Positions 7,809 to 17,436 of a DNA stretch of 18,222 nucleotides are shown here, piece by piece. Source of the DNA: Brachionus rotundiformis (Eukaryota; Rotifera; Eurotatoria; Ploima; Brachionidae). A program made the position numbers and the translations under genes. The stretch is taken from contig JAESIW010000122.1 of assembly GCA_016802295.1 (NCBI GenBank), positions 838,881 to 857,102 on the forward strand, read 5' to 3'. How positions within the stretch are numbered: position 1 is the stretch's first letter; the number at the start of each line of letters is the position of its first letter. The notes beneath the pieces are model-generated. The model searched no databases and had not been told where the DNA came from. It saw only the letters and a program-made list of their open reading frames with translations.

Positions 7809-10201
7809 ATGAGTTTTCAAATGCAAGAAAATACAAGAAAAAGACAACAAGAAAGTGTTGAATTTAATCATTCCAACGAAGAAAGACTTTCGAAAAAATA
7901 TCAATTAGGTTATTCACCTGATTATATTTCTTTAATTGAAGAAACGATTTCTGTAAATCAAGATCAAAATGATTCAAAAAAGAGTTTTTTGGTAAATTTT
8001 GATTATTATTAATTTATTAGCTTTTATTTAGTTTTTTAAAGGATCAATCGTTAGAAGCAATCGAAAATGTGTCAAAAAGTATCTTGAATGTTTTTGTATG
8101 TCATTCTAATAATCAAAGTTTAGATTCTTTCCGAAAAGAAGAGGTGAGTTTTGTTTTTGTGATTTTCAAAAAATTTATTTTGTTATTAATTAAAGACAAG
8201 ACCAAATTCATCGACACCAAAAGATAATTTGAGTATCGAAGAACCATTAAGAAAAAAATGTGCAATAAATAATTCATTAAATGGCCAAGTTTTATCATCT
8301 GGTCTTTTGAAATTATATGAGGTGATTGGTCAGAAAGATGATGAAATAGAAAAATTAAATGTAAAAATAAACGATCAAATAAGGGATAATCGTTTTCTTC
8401 AAAGCGATTTGCTCAAAATAGAGGTAAATATTTAATTTACTGGATATAAATTTTTAAAATTTTAATCTCAAAAAAAGAATAAGTACAGAGGGAAATGTGA
8501 TGAGATCAAATACCTAATGGAAAGAGATGAAAAATTAGAAGAAGATTTGTATCTACAAGTCAAAAATTTAAAACAAGCGTTAAATGAAAAGTATTCCTTA
8601 AAAAAATTTAATAAAAACTAATTGTATAAAAAAAAGGGAAAAAAAATTAATGAGATAAAAAAAGAAAATGAAATCCAGATTTTAAAGACTGAAGCAAAAA
8701 ACATTGAGCTTGAAAATGAACTAAGAAAATCAGATTCAAGACGAAAATGTTTTTTTGATAAAAAATGCAAAGGAGAAGGCAACATTAATCAAAAAAATAG
8801 ATCTCATTCTACTATTTTTTCGTGTCCAATTTATCAAAAAGTAAAAAAAATAAAAAATTTTTAAATAAAAATTGTAAAAATTTAAAAGGGAGAGGATGAA
8901 AAAGATGAAATAAGAAAGAATGCTAATTTGATTAAAGGTGAATTAGAAAAAGTAAGGAAAGAATTACAGGATGAAGTAGATATAAATAAGGAATATAAAC
9001 TAAAAAATGAAAGCCTGAATGAAAAATTGTTAGTTTGACTTCGATTTAATTACTTTTAAAAATTTAAAATTTTAATTTTAGACGTCAATCAGTGGAAAAG
9101 ACTGATAATTATCATCAAAAAATAATTGAGCTTGAAAAGATTATTGCTCAATCAAGCTCTAAAGCCAACGAGTAAAATTTAACATTAAAATTAAAGAAAT
9201 ATAATAAAATTTTTTATTTTAGTGAAATTACATCCTTAAATGACTTGAGAAAGTCAAATGAACAATTGTTTTCGAGCTTAAATGAAAAGGACAAGGAGCT
9301 TAAATTAGTTTATTCGACTCGTTATGAACTTGAGGATAAATTGTTAGTTTGACTTCGATTTAATTACTTTTAAAAATTTAAAATTTTAATTTTAGACGTC
9401 AATCAGTGGAAAAGACTGATAATTATCATCAAAAAATAATTGAGCTTGAAAAGATTATTGCTTAATCAAGCTCTAAAGCCAACGAGTAAAATTTAACATT
9501 AAAATTAAAGAAATATAATAAAATTTTTTATTATAGTGAAATTCAAATAATTAATACGAAACAAACATCTTGTTCTAATGAAAATTGTGGAGGCTTAGGA
9601 AATAAGGATCCTTCTAAAAAAAAACATTACAAGTTTTTATTTAATACTTCTTTTAATCTTTGAATATTTTTTTTATGCCAGGTCTAAAAACTGCTCATTA
9701 ACTGCTGAAAATTTTGAATCAATCGGAAACGCTTCTTTTTTGAATTCAAATAGTTGTAATTTAAATGATCGAAATGGCGGTGAAGAGATTTTTTCTTTTG
9801 GTGAAATTAAAGATTCCTTTTCTGATGAGAAAGGCATTAAAGATCTTCGTCAGGATAAAAATAGTTTGTTTCTTTAAATTTCTTTTTTAAATGTTAAATT
9901 CATTCCTTTTTTTTAGTTTTTAACAATAAATTTTCCGAGAGATTAAATTTATTTAAATCAATAAAGGTTTTTTTTAATCAAGTTAAGTCAGATTATTTGA
10001 TCTCAATTTTCTTTTTAGAATCAAAAAGTCAATGATCCAGTGATTGGAGAATGGAATGGGCCTGGTATTGCTAACAGAAGAGCAATATTTCTTGGTTCTC
10101 GCGGATGTCCCTATTATTTGACACCGGGTGGCAATCGCATTTATGTTTCCAACAAAATAGGAAATATAAATTTTTTTAATGATTTGATGGAAATTTGTTA
10201 A
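7809..10201 (+). CDS. 12-exon coiled-coil protein gene of unknown function, with two nonsense codons
   Basis: I do not recognise the family. Proposed exons: 7809-7991, 8042-8143, 8196-8423, 8478-8840, 8889-9028, 9082-9171, 9223-9342, 9396-9485, 9537-9632, 9682-9863, 9917-9966, 10019-10201. The eleven introns are 48-54 nt, start GT and end AG, and the joined exons give 609 codons including the final TAA. That regularity argues for a real, recent gene. Residues from about exon 3 to 8 are rich in Glu, Lys and Leu in heptad-like order (coiled coil). Exon 10 is Ser/Asn-rich. The last exon ends in a compact W-N-G-P-G...G-S-R-G-C-P-Y-Y-L-T...G-N-R-I-Y-V motif. TAA codons at 8619-8621 (exon 4) and 9463-9465 (exon 8) interrupt the frame, so it may be a young pseudogene or depend on alternative splicing. 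Confidence 0.6.
9024..9229 (+). repeat. Internal duplication, copy 1 (206 bp, spans exon 6 and its introns)
   Basis: It is a direct repeat of 9338-9543 with an offset of 314 bases and only about two differences. It covers the end of exon 5, intron 5, all of exon 6, intron 6 and the first bases of exon 7. Both ends carry AAATT. This copy keeps CAA (Gln) at 9149-9151, where copy 2 has TAA. Confidence 0.9.
9338..9543 (+). repeat. Internal duplication, copy 2 (spans exon 8 and its introns)
   Basis: Near-identical to 9024-9229. One C-to-T change turns the Gln codon into TAA at 9463-9465, and another base differs in the intron tail (TTATAG instead of TTTTAG). Exon 8 is 90 nt, so skipping it would keep the frame and remove the stop. 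The duplicated block is followed by unrelated sequence, so the 314-base period is not a clean tandem copy. Confidence 0.9.
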
Positions 10202-11644
10202 TTGATTTTTTGTTTTTTATCCCTGTTAATTTTTTTTATACCGAAACTTAATTAGGAAATTTAAAAATTTAGATATAAATCCGGAAAGGAATAACACCTG
10301 ATATTTGTCATTTTTTTCTTAATTGTAAGATTTTTTTACTTGTCGAATTGAGTGGTCATGTATCATCTATAAGAATTGATGAGGCAGTGATTCTTTGAAT
10401 TAAATTCCTAATTTCTCAAAAAGTTCTGATTTTAAAAGGTATTATCAATTACTGATTAAAAAGTTCATTAAGAGCAAATTTCCTTTTAGAATTAATTGAA
10501 TTTTTTTTGAATTCGGAATTTTTAAAGAATCTTGACTTCAATCAATTCTTATGATTTGAACATTACCGCTTTTTCTTCAAGTAAAATTAATCTTACAAAT
10601 TTTAATTTTAAAAATATCAGGTTTTTTTTCTTTCGGCTTTGTTATCTTTATTTTTAAATTTCTTAATTTTGTTAATTTTAACCTTTTTTAAATAAAAACT
10701 AAAAAAATTATTTTTTTTATAAACTAAGAGTTTTTCAATATTAAAAATTTAAGTCTTCAAATCAAATATAATTATACGAGCTAAAAAAACTCAATTAATC
10801 GTCAATATTATTTTTTAAAATGGTAAAATATTAAGAAACATGAGCACTCATTATAATCTTTCAAATTCGCTAATTTAATCTCAATTTTTGCCATAATGAC
10901 CTATAAAGTCTTGCTTTATTTTTCTAATTTAATACCTCCAGTTAACGTTTTTGAATAAGGAAAATCAATAGAGTTTTTTAATTTCATTTAAACTTAATCT
11001 AAGATATCATTAAGTTAGTTTTATACACTAAAATAACATTTGTTTTGTTCTAAAATTAAAAAAAACAAATTTAATTTATTAATTAATATTTTATTAAATA
11101 AAATATATTTATATTTTTTTTAATGCAACTTTGTTAGTTGCACAATTATTAGGCATTTTCTTCAGTTAAAATTCTTTTTTCATAAGATTAAAACATTATT
11201 TTGATAATTGTACTAAAATTTTGTTCTGAAATTCAATAAACCACATTTTATCCATAACTGATAAGTCAAGTCATTTATCTTACATTAAAAGGAATTAAAC
11301 ATTTAAAATGAAGAGAATGTTTGAAAAATCAAGTGTGTTAAGTGGCTGTATTTGTTTTGGTAATGGCAATGGCATCAGTGATAGCTAATCACCATAAATT
11401 GGTCCTCTGTTTAGTCAATTTTCTCATTTAGCTTTAAATGATTGAAAAAAAACTTTATTTACTATAATTTTTTTCAAAAAAACTTTAAGAGATTTAAAGA
11501 AAAATAATTTATCAGATTTCTAAGCTACAATTAAACAAAAAACCAATAGCTGTGATAGTTCTGTTTCTATGGATACAGTCACATTAATGATTTTCTTGCC
11601 TAAATCAGATTCTTTTAAATATTTTACAATTTTGTAAATAATAA
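10202..11644. other. Long AT-rich intergenic region, no confident gene
   Basis: Most of this stretch is A/T-rich with runs of T and A. Two fragments look slightly gene-like. At 10279-10398 a frame of about 39 codons without Met encodes a hydrophobic, then hydrophilic, peptide. At 11308-11445 an ATG (11308-11310) is followed, in another frame, by a stretch reading V-A-V-F-V-L-V-M-A-M-A-S-V-I-A, which resembles a signal peptide. Neither is long enough to call. The upstream region of the glycosyltransferase gene is the last part. Confidence 0.45.
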
Positions 11645-12648
11645 ATGGATTTTTCAAAAAAAATTTTTATTCTAATACTTTTTAGTGCCATTTTATTGAT
11701 TTTTTTTGCCAATAAATATTTTTATATATTCACCACTATACCTAGCACAAATAAAAATGGCCAAAATCTAAATATAATTGAGCTAGAAAATGTTATCTTA
11801 GACAAGGGACTCTCATACGTTCCAAAAGCAGATAAATTTACGATTTATCTAATCTGGTACGGCAACACATTGCCAGACATTTATCTCAAGTGCCTTCAAA
11901 CAGTGGTCTATCATCATCCTCAATCGGATGTTCTGCTTTTCTCCAATGATCTCAATGAATCTTTAATCACACCATTTAGGCAAAAAACTACACAAATATT
12001 CATTTGGTTAGATACAACTTGACCAAACTTGGAGAAAATGAGCCTGGTAATCATTTCATTCTAAGAACAGGTAAAAAGCTCGAGAAGCTCGAGTTGACCA
12101 GAGTTCACATGTCAGACTTTTTGAGGTATTTTCTGGTGTACAAATACGGTGGTTTTTACATCGACATTGACAGCTTTGTTATTAAAAATTTAGAAGGCTT
12201 AAACAACACAATTGGTGTTCCTGATAATTACAGTTACACATGTTCAAAAAAAGTGTTCAATGCACCAAAGGCAAAAAATTTTTCCTGTATTTCGAACAGT
12301 GTTTACCATTTTGAAAAGCACCATCCATTTATGAAAGACTGTGTGGACAACTATGAAAAATGGTGGGAAAGAAACCAAGGCTATGCACCAGCTGGAGCTG
12401 TAATGATGATGGAGCTTATTCAGAACAATTTCGATCAGATCAATTTTATACCCCAGAGAGAGTTGATTTGTTTTTACCATTTGCACAAGACCAGAAAAAT
12501 AGTTGACGAAAATGACAAGGACTTGAATGATGCACTTAAAAATTGTTACACCATACAAATGCTTGGCGCTGGTTCATCAACCATTAATGTGAACAATTTT
12601 AATAAAACCTTTGTTGGTAGAATATTTGAAAAGTTTAAAATTTTTTAA
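11645..12648 (+). pseudogene. Alpha-1,4-galactosyltransferase-like glycosyltransferase, split by a one-base shift
   Basis: The product resembles Golgi enzymes of the A4GALT/A4GNT type (GT32 with a DXD motif) that add a sugar from a nucleotide-sugar donor to glycolipids or glycoproteins. The first frame, from the ATG at 11645, starts with a short basic stretch and one membrane anchor (about residues 7-30, type II topology), then the start of the catalytic domain. It runs to a TGA at 12020-12022. The rest continues in the -1 frame to a TAA at 12646-12648. It has H-M-S-D-F-L-R-Y, Y-K-Y-G-G, the D-I-D of the DXD site, and a late G-A-V-M-M-M-E segment like that of the family. Frames meet at the A6 run 11982-11987: one more A would join them into about 335 residues, near family length. 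The cause may be mutation or a base missing from the assembly. An AATAAA lies at 12653-12658. Confidence 0.75.
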
Positions 12649-12751
12649 AATTAATAAATTAGATTTTATTTAAGATCTTAATCTGAAAATTTAGTTCAAT
12701 TTTATTCTAAATTTAATATTCAAATAAAAAATTAGTTAAAAAAATTTCAAT

Positions 12752-13003
12752 TCACTGATAATATCTCTATTCGTACGACTCTCTATTAGCCTTTGATAAA
12801 ATTTAAGAATGAATTAGTAAAAATTATTTTAAAAAAAATTCTTTTTTAGCAAATATTTTTCTAATTAACAAATTAATAATAAAAATAAAAATAAATCACT
12901 GTTTATGCACGGCTGTTTGGCTAGCTTGAACATTTTTTATTTTGTAAGACAAGGGAGTTATCATGGCCAAATAAAGATACATTGGAATGTACTGGGTCCA
13001 AAA
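12752..13003 (-). pseudogene. Broken copy of the 3' part of the kinesin-like gene
   Basis: Three collinear matches tie this stretch to the kinesin-like gene. 12752-12896 aligns with that gene's 3' flank (13979-14101), best over a 27-base core starting TGATAATATC. Bases 12897-12916 are identical to coding bases 14752-14771 (20 of 20). 12988-13003 matches 14769-14784 at most positions. About 580 bases of kinesin sequence are absent before the 20-mer and 71 bases are inserted after it. The 20-mer is about half G+C, so chance is unlikely. Confidence 0.6.
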
Positions 13004-13066
13004 ATGACCCCACTTAAATAAAAGACTAATGGTCAGGCACAAAATGACCATTTGATAAATTTCAAT
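12896..13066 (-). CDS. Small exon-like ORF with hydrophobic segments (partial, uncertain)
   Basis: An ATG at 13049-13051 opens 51 codons to a TGA at 12896-12898. A TTTAG acceptor lets the frame begin five codons earlier at 13066. The peptide has two hydrophobic stretches separated by a Trp/His/Gln-rich turn containing H-F-W-T-Q-Y-I-P, and a polar tail, as in the last exon of a membrane protein. Its final codons overlap the kinesin-derived 20-mer in another frame. I do not recognise a family, and no upstream exon was found. It may be an accident of the kinesin copy. Confidence 0.25.
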   Translation of the reverse strand: MEIYQMVILCLTISLLFKWGHFWTQYIPMYLYLAMITPLSYKIKNVQASQTAVHKQ

Positions 13067-13390
13067 CTAAATCTAATGGACCAAAATCCGAATGAATAAT
13101 TTTTGTGATCGAGTAAGCTATGAAAATAATTTTAAATTTAAAGTCGAATTTAAAAAAACTTGAGAATGACTAAGCTTTAAAAAAGAGATTAAATGAGCTA
13201 AATTGGTTACAGTTTGATCTGTTGAACACTTTGAAAAATCAAGTGCTTTATACTGAAATCAAAATTCAAGTCTATTATTGCTTTACTCTAAATTAAATTA
13301 AATTATTTTAAATATGACTATAAAAATAACGCCAAAAGAAAATTTTTTATTTGTAAATTTTTATTTAAAAATTAACTTTTTGATTTTTAG

Positions 13391-13609
13391 ATAATTGAAC
13401 AATCAATTGAACAAATAATGTGCTTCAACTACGATTATCACATCCACTTTTACTGGCAGTACATTCCGTATGGTCAATATAAGGCCAATCCAAGCAAAAC
13501 GAATCAAAAGAAAAATTTTAAAAAAAAATTTACAAATGTTATTGTTGTCATTGAATTTTTTAAGTTAGTAATAGAAATTGTTTTTTTTGTAGCTAAATTT
13601 TTTGTTTGA
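13391..13609 (+). CDS. Exon-like ORF, unknown (partial, uncertain)
   Basis: Behind a TTTTTAG acceptor the frame is open from 13391 to a TGA at 13607-13609, with a Met at 13418. The first half (about 13418-13500) has more balanced base use than its surroundings and is aromatic-rich (C-F-N-Y-D-Y-H-I-H-F-Y-W-Q-Y-I-P). The second half turns Lys/Phe/Val-rich and looks like translated AT-rich DNA. No 5' exon or family is recognised. It could be one real exon or a remnant. Confidence 0.25.
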   Translation: MIEQSIEQIMCFNYDYHIHFYWQYIPYGQYKANPSKTNQKKNFKKKFTNVIVVIEFFKLVIEIVFFVAKFFV

Positions 13610-14179
13610 TATTAATTTTATGTTTTTTACACAATTAATATAAAAGCTAAAAGAAAAAACAAAAAACCAATAAAAACACAAAAAAATTTAAAAAAAATAA
13701 AAAAAAATTATAAAAAAAACGAGCAATTGTAAATTTTGTAAATAGTAAAATAAAACAATTTTAACCAAAATTTATATTCTTTTAATGTGAATACTTTGAT
13801 CGATAATTGGTCGAAAAATTTGACCTTAGATCTTATCTTGTCGTGAGCCTAATTATTATAATACTAAATTTTCAAAAAAAAAGTCCATTAGTCATAATAA
13901 AATTAAATATTAGTATGATTTTTGTCTTTGCATTTCATTTTATTCATTTTTTAAATCAAAGTTTATAATTTTTTTTTCTTTGATAATATCTTTATTAGCA
14001 TGACTCTACGACAAAAAAAAATAGAAAAATTTAATAAAAAAAAATTTTCTTTAGTAAAAAATTTTTAATTAACATATTAAAAAATAAAAATAATTTTATT
14101 GCAAATTAAAATCGATTGGAATTAGATAGTTAAAAAATCAAAAGTATAAAAAAAAATTTTTTCCATATTGAATTTTAAT
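13610..14179. other. AT-rich 3' flank of the kinesin-like gene
   Basis: There is no open frame. It holds a minus-strand AATAAA at 14095-14100, about 80 bases after the kinesin-like stop codon, and the 13979-14101 segment that recurs in diverged form at 12752-12896. The rest is A/T runs. Confidence 0.6.
14095..14100 (-). terminator. Likely poly(A) signal of the kinesin-like gene
   Basis: AATAAA on the minus strand about 80 bases past the TAA at 14180-14182, a usual distance for animal 3' UTRs. Confidence 0.5.
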
Positions 14180-15568
14180 TTAGTTTAGATCTTCCATAAT
14201 GGTTTTGTACTTGTCTATCACTTGGCCCATATCCTCGATCAAAGAATTGACCACATTGGTCAAACTTTCAATTTTTTGATTGGCACTGGCTATTCTCCGC
14301 TTCTTGGGCTCGCTTTTAGCCTCATCCATCTCCATGGTGCTATCACCAAAGCTAAGTCTGACATCTGGTAGTTCCGGCTGCTTGAATTCTGTTTCTTTGC
14401 ACCTAAAATAAAGCTCCAACGAGTCGCATATGCGTTTGGGCCTGAGTCCAGTCAATGGTGTCTTCTCGCTTAATATTTCCATATCACTTTGATTGCAGCC
14501 CTCAATCTTGATAAAATTTTATTTAATTTTACCACAAAAAACCTTTATAAACATACATTTTCGGTGTCGGTGCGAACCTTCTCAGTCTCCTCGGCAAAGT
14601 CGACCCTTTGGTGAAAAATTTGAGCATTCTTTTGATTGAAAAAAAACTTACCATTCAATGGTATCGTCATTTAAGCATGATCTTCTTTTTTGGCAATTAA
14701 CAAATCTTGAGTCCACTTTACAAGGCTGGTAAAAGCGACTGCTGAACACAACACTGTTTATGCACGGCTGTACCGGGTCCAAGCAAACCAGCAAAAGTGT
14801 CGACGAATTTTGCTTAAGAATTTTGTCAATGTGCTGGCAAAGTTCACCATGTGGCTTTGGTTTTTTGTGCTCAAATTTGGCGCGCAAGAACTCCTCCCAC
14901 AGCATAAGATCCCATTTTATTTTAACATTTTCATCATACTCTTTCGCCACATTTTCCCATCCTGCCAAATCTATAAAATTAATCTCCGAAGTAAACTTTT
15001 TTTCCAGGGACTTAAATTTCTCAAGTCTTATGGTGAAAAAAAGATGCGAGCCATCGCGTTGCGGACACTTCTGGGCCAGAATTTGAATTGTTTGGCACAA
15101 TGAGTTCACTTGGACCATCGAGTCCTTGCCAGAGTTCAGAAGGCTGCAAGTTTGGCCATCAAAGACTTCAGTAAGACCAATCGACACCGAGTATTCGGCA
15201 ATGGTGTCGAATATTTTTTCCTCGTCGATCCTGGTGAACAGATCGATTAAAAAATTTGGTATTATGCCGCGCTGGTTGAACTTTTGGCCAGATAAAAACA
15301 CCATGCCCAAAGCTTCAGCTTTGCCCGGACTCGCCGGACCGTAGACAATGACCGCCGAGTCAAGACCATTCACCAATCTATCCAAATACTCATCCATCAG
15401 ACTCTGGTATATTTGGTAAGGAGTTTCTTCCTGGTAGAATATGTGGTTGAACTTATAACTATTGTTGTAGATTTGAATGGTGTTCGGGTCCAACACCTGA
15501 ACTGTGGATGCCGCTTTGGCACTCGACTTGAGTTTCAAAGCAACTTTGATTGCCAAATTATCCGCCAT
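14180..15568 (-). CDS. Divergent kinesin-like protein with degenerate nucleotide-binding motifs (430 aa)
   Basis: Exons at 15568-14652, 14605-14557 and 14506-14180 are joined by GT-AG introns of 46 and 50 nt and give 430 residues with no stop. The motor-like domain covers about residues 1-300: F-N-H-I-F, a P-loop-like G-P-A-S-P-G-K-A (77-84), G-I-I-P-N (101-105), a switch I relic G-S-H (173-175) and switch II D-L-A-G-W-E (200-205). Active kinesins have GQTGSGKT, NxxSSRSH and DLAGSE, so the P-loop Thr is Ala and the SSR of switch I is lost. ATP hydrolysis is therefore doubtful. The C-terminal part has P-K-K-R-R, a possible nuclear signal, then a predicted coiled coil. It may bind microtubules or partners without moving, like other kinesin-fold proteins that lost motor activity. 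The short motor and clean frame suggest a functional but unusual family member. Confidence 0.75.
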
Positions 15569-15780
15569 ATTTTTTTTTTAAGAAAAAAAAGCTAAATTAA
15601 TTTATATGGTTACAGTTTAGCTATTTTATTATGAAAAGACTTTACGTCTCTAGTGTGGTATTTAGCTGTGATTTAAAATTTTTTTATATTTTATTGGCTC
15701 AATTTAAGAAGTGTTAATTTAAAAAGCGTGTTATTAAAATTTTAATTTAAATTTAAGAAAAAAAAAGATTAATTTAAAAA

Positions 15781-15851
15781 TGCACTGGCCGGGAATCGAA
15801 CCCGGGCCGCCCGCGTGGCAGGCGAGCATTCTACCACTGAACCACCAGTGC
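15781..15851 (-). tRNA. tRNA-Gly (anticodon GCC)
   Basis: A 71-nt cloverleaf on the minus strand. Acceptor strands are GCACTGG and CCAGTGC with discriminator A, and the D arm is GTTC...GAAT. The anticodon loop CTGCCAC has anticodon GCC, and the T arm carries GGTTCGATTCC. Both internal Pol III promoter boxes (A box TGGTTCAGTGG, B box GGTTCGATTCC) are intact. CCA is not encoded, as usual in eukaryotes. T runs follow directly at 15776-15780 and a little further on, serving as the Pol III terminator. Confidence 0.97.
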
Positions 15852-16390
15852 TTACACTGCATTTATTGAGTTTTTAGAATGCTTTTTTGATTTTTTTTGC
15901 CAAGCCCTGAAATTATTTTGACCAAATTTTTATTAAACCATTCAGTTTAGCCATCTAATTTAAGTTTTTCCAAAATTATCTATAAATCAAGACCCTTGGT
16001 CACCGATTTACCAAGTGTTGCAAAACAAATGGACAAATAATTAAAAGAATAGTTAAGTTGCATCTATTTGTAATCAAAAAGGGAATTTATATAAAAATAG
16101 GAATCGGAAAGGGTTTTGAAATGTTGGAAAGCCATCTATTTCAACATTTTTACCAATTTTTTATCATAAAAGACATCTTATTGTTTTTGGTAAACATAAA
16201 AACATCAATAAATGCTGACAATTATTTAAAAAAAGAAATATTTTTATTTCAGAAGTAAATTTTTAAATTTATTTAAAATAATCATTTGAAAATTCACTAA
16301 ATTTGATTATACAGATACTTTTTAATTTACACAATCAATAAGACTTTTTACCATAAGCTCGATTAACAATTGATCAAAACAAAAAAATTA

Positions 16391-16640
16391 TCTTCTTCTC
16401 TTATTTAGTCCCTGAGGAACAAAGGGTCGTACTATAGATTTGGCTTCTTGCACTCTCATTTCAGTGAACCTCCAGATAACTGATGGTCGCCCTTGAGAGC
16501 GCCTCTGTTCAAAGGTTCGCTTTCATTCTATGTACACTTTCAATCTACAGAAGGCTTCATGCATTGACCAATTGGTAATATATCAGGCCAGTGGAGATTT
16601 TTGTTCAGGGTTCTAAGAGAAAAGCTATTCAAATTTTTTA
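16391..16640. other. GC-richer island, possible remnant of a repeat
   Basis: Base composition here is close to even, unlike the flanks. On the minus strand one frame is open for about 40 codons, ending in an Arg-rich tail near 16391, and another is open for the last residues of the 16540-16758 frame. Neither resembles a family I know. It could be a decayed repeat or an unrecognised non-coding RNA. Confidence 0.3.
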
Positions 16641-17081
16641 AATATTTTAAAATATATTTACCAGTAATGATATTATCTAACAAAGTTAAAGTAAATTTTA
16701 AAGACTTAATAATTGTTAAAAATAGATCATATTTACAACTGAAGTAATTTAATATCAAATTTTAATTAAAAAAGTTGATTTGAAAAAAATTCATTGTGAT
16801 AAGATAATATCAAACTAAATTAAATTCTACTATTAAAAAAACAAATGATACAAGACTAAATGTTAACATATTGGATTATCACTTTTGAAATTGTTTTTTT
16901 ATATTTTTGATATTTATCTTTAACATTTAAACAAGATTTTCTCAATCTGACAAATAACAAAATAAAAGCCATCTATCTTACTAAAATCTCTTAAACGTAT
17001 CTCTAAACCAGGTACTTTTCATGGCACTGCTAATTCTAATAAGATAAATGAATTTTTTATTTTCAAGACTTAGATTACCAA

Positions 17082-17113
17082 ATAGATAACATTTTTTATA
17101 AATTGTTATCTAT
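17082..17113. repeat. Perfect 10-bp inverted repeat
   Basis: ATAGATAACA and TGTTATCTAT face each other across a 12-base AT-only loop. No gene end is adjacent, so a role as a terminator or regulatory hairpin is not supported. Confidence 0.4.
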
Positions 17114-17436
17114 CATAATGTTATTCTGTTTTAAAATTTTTGATTTTTTTAATATTTCTGAAACTTTGAGTCCTTATCTACTTACTCTTTCTGATAATTA
17201 AAACAGGTAAAATATAAATTTTGAAATATTTTCTAGATAATGGTTTTCCCAAAAATGATCCAACCTTTGGGATCTTTCCATCTCTTAATTCAAATGCATC
17301 TTAACTTTTAAGTTGTCACTTATTTTTTTTTATTTCCTAATTAATTATTAATCAATTTAATAGTATAATTTCAATGTAATGCAGATCATCAAATGGATGA
17401 ACCAAGAAGTGACCCTTAAAGAATTAATAAATTAGA

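Larger units (their letters stand above)
15852..17436. other. AT-rich region without a confident gene
   Basis: It lies between the tRNA and the LINE fragment. Short open frames occur (66 codons at 16058-16258 plus, 72 codons at 16540-16758 minus), but their composition is that of AT-rich non-coding DNA. The notable parts are a GC-richer island at about 16391-16640 and a perfect 10-bp inverted repeat at 17082-17091/17104-17113. Confidence 0.5.

Noticed and set aside
8113..8298. 61-codon minus-strand frame in the coiled-coil gene
   Set aside because: It crosses an exon-intron boundary of a better-supported plus-strand gene.
7809..10201. Alternative genetic code with TAA read as Gln, given TAA at 8619 and 9463
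   Set aside because: Other genes here end in TAA at expected places, and the duplicate copy has CAA at the position of one of the stops.
11981..11988. Programmed -1 frameshift at CAAAAAAC in the glycosyltransferase
   Set aside because: In the incoming frame the codons are CAA AAA ACT, not the X XXY YYZ phase needed for tandem slippage, and this enzyme family is not known to use frameshifting.
12244..12558. 104-codon minus-strand frame within the glycosyltransferase
   Set aside because: Antisense shadow of the conserved DXD-containing domain.
14760..15595. Plus-strand frames opposite the kinesin-like exon 1 (14760-15086, 14810-15103, 15126-15344, 15413-15595)
   Set aside because: They are antisense to a recognisable motor domain and show no family motifs.
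16058..16258. 66-codon plus-strand frame
   Set aside because: Ile/Lys/Phe-rich composition as expected from random AT-rich DNA; no motif and no splice context.
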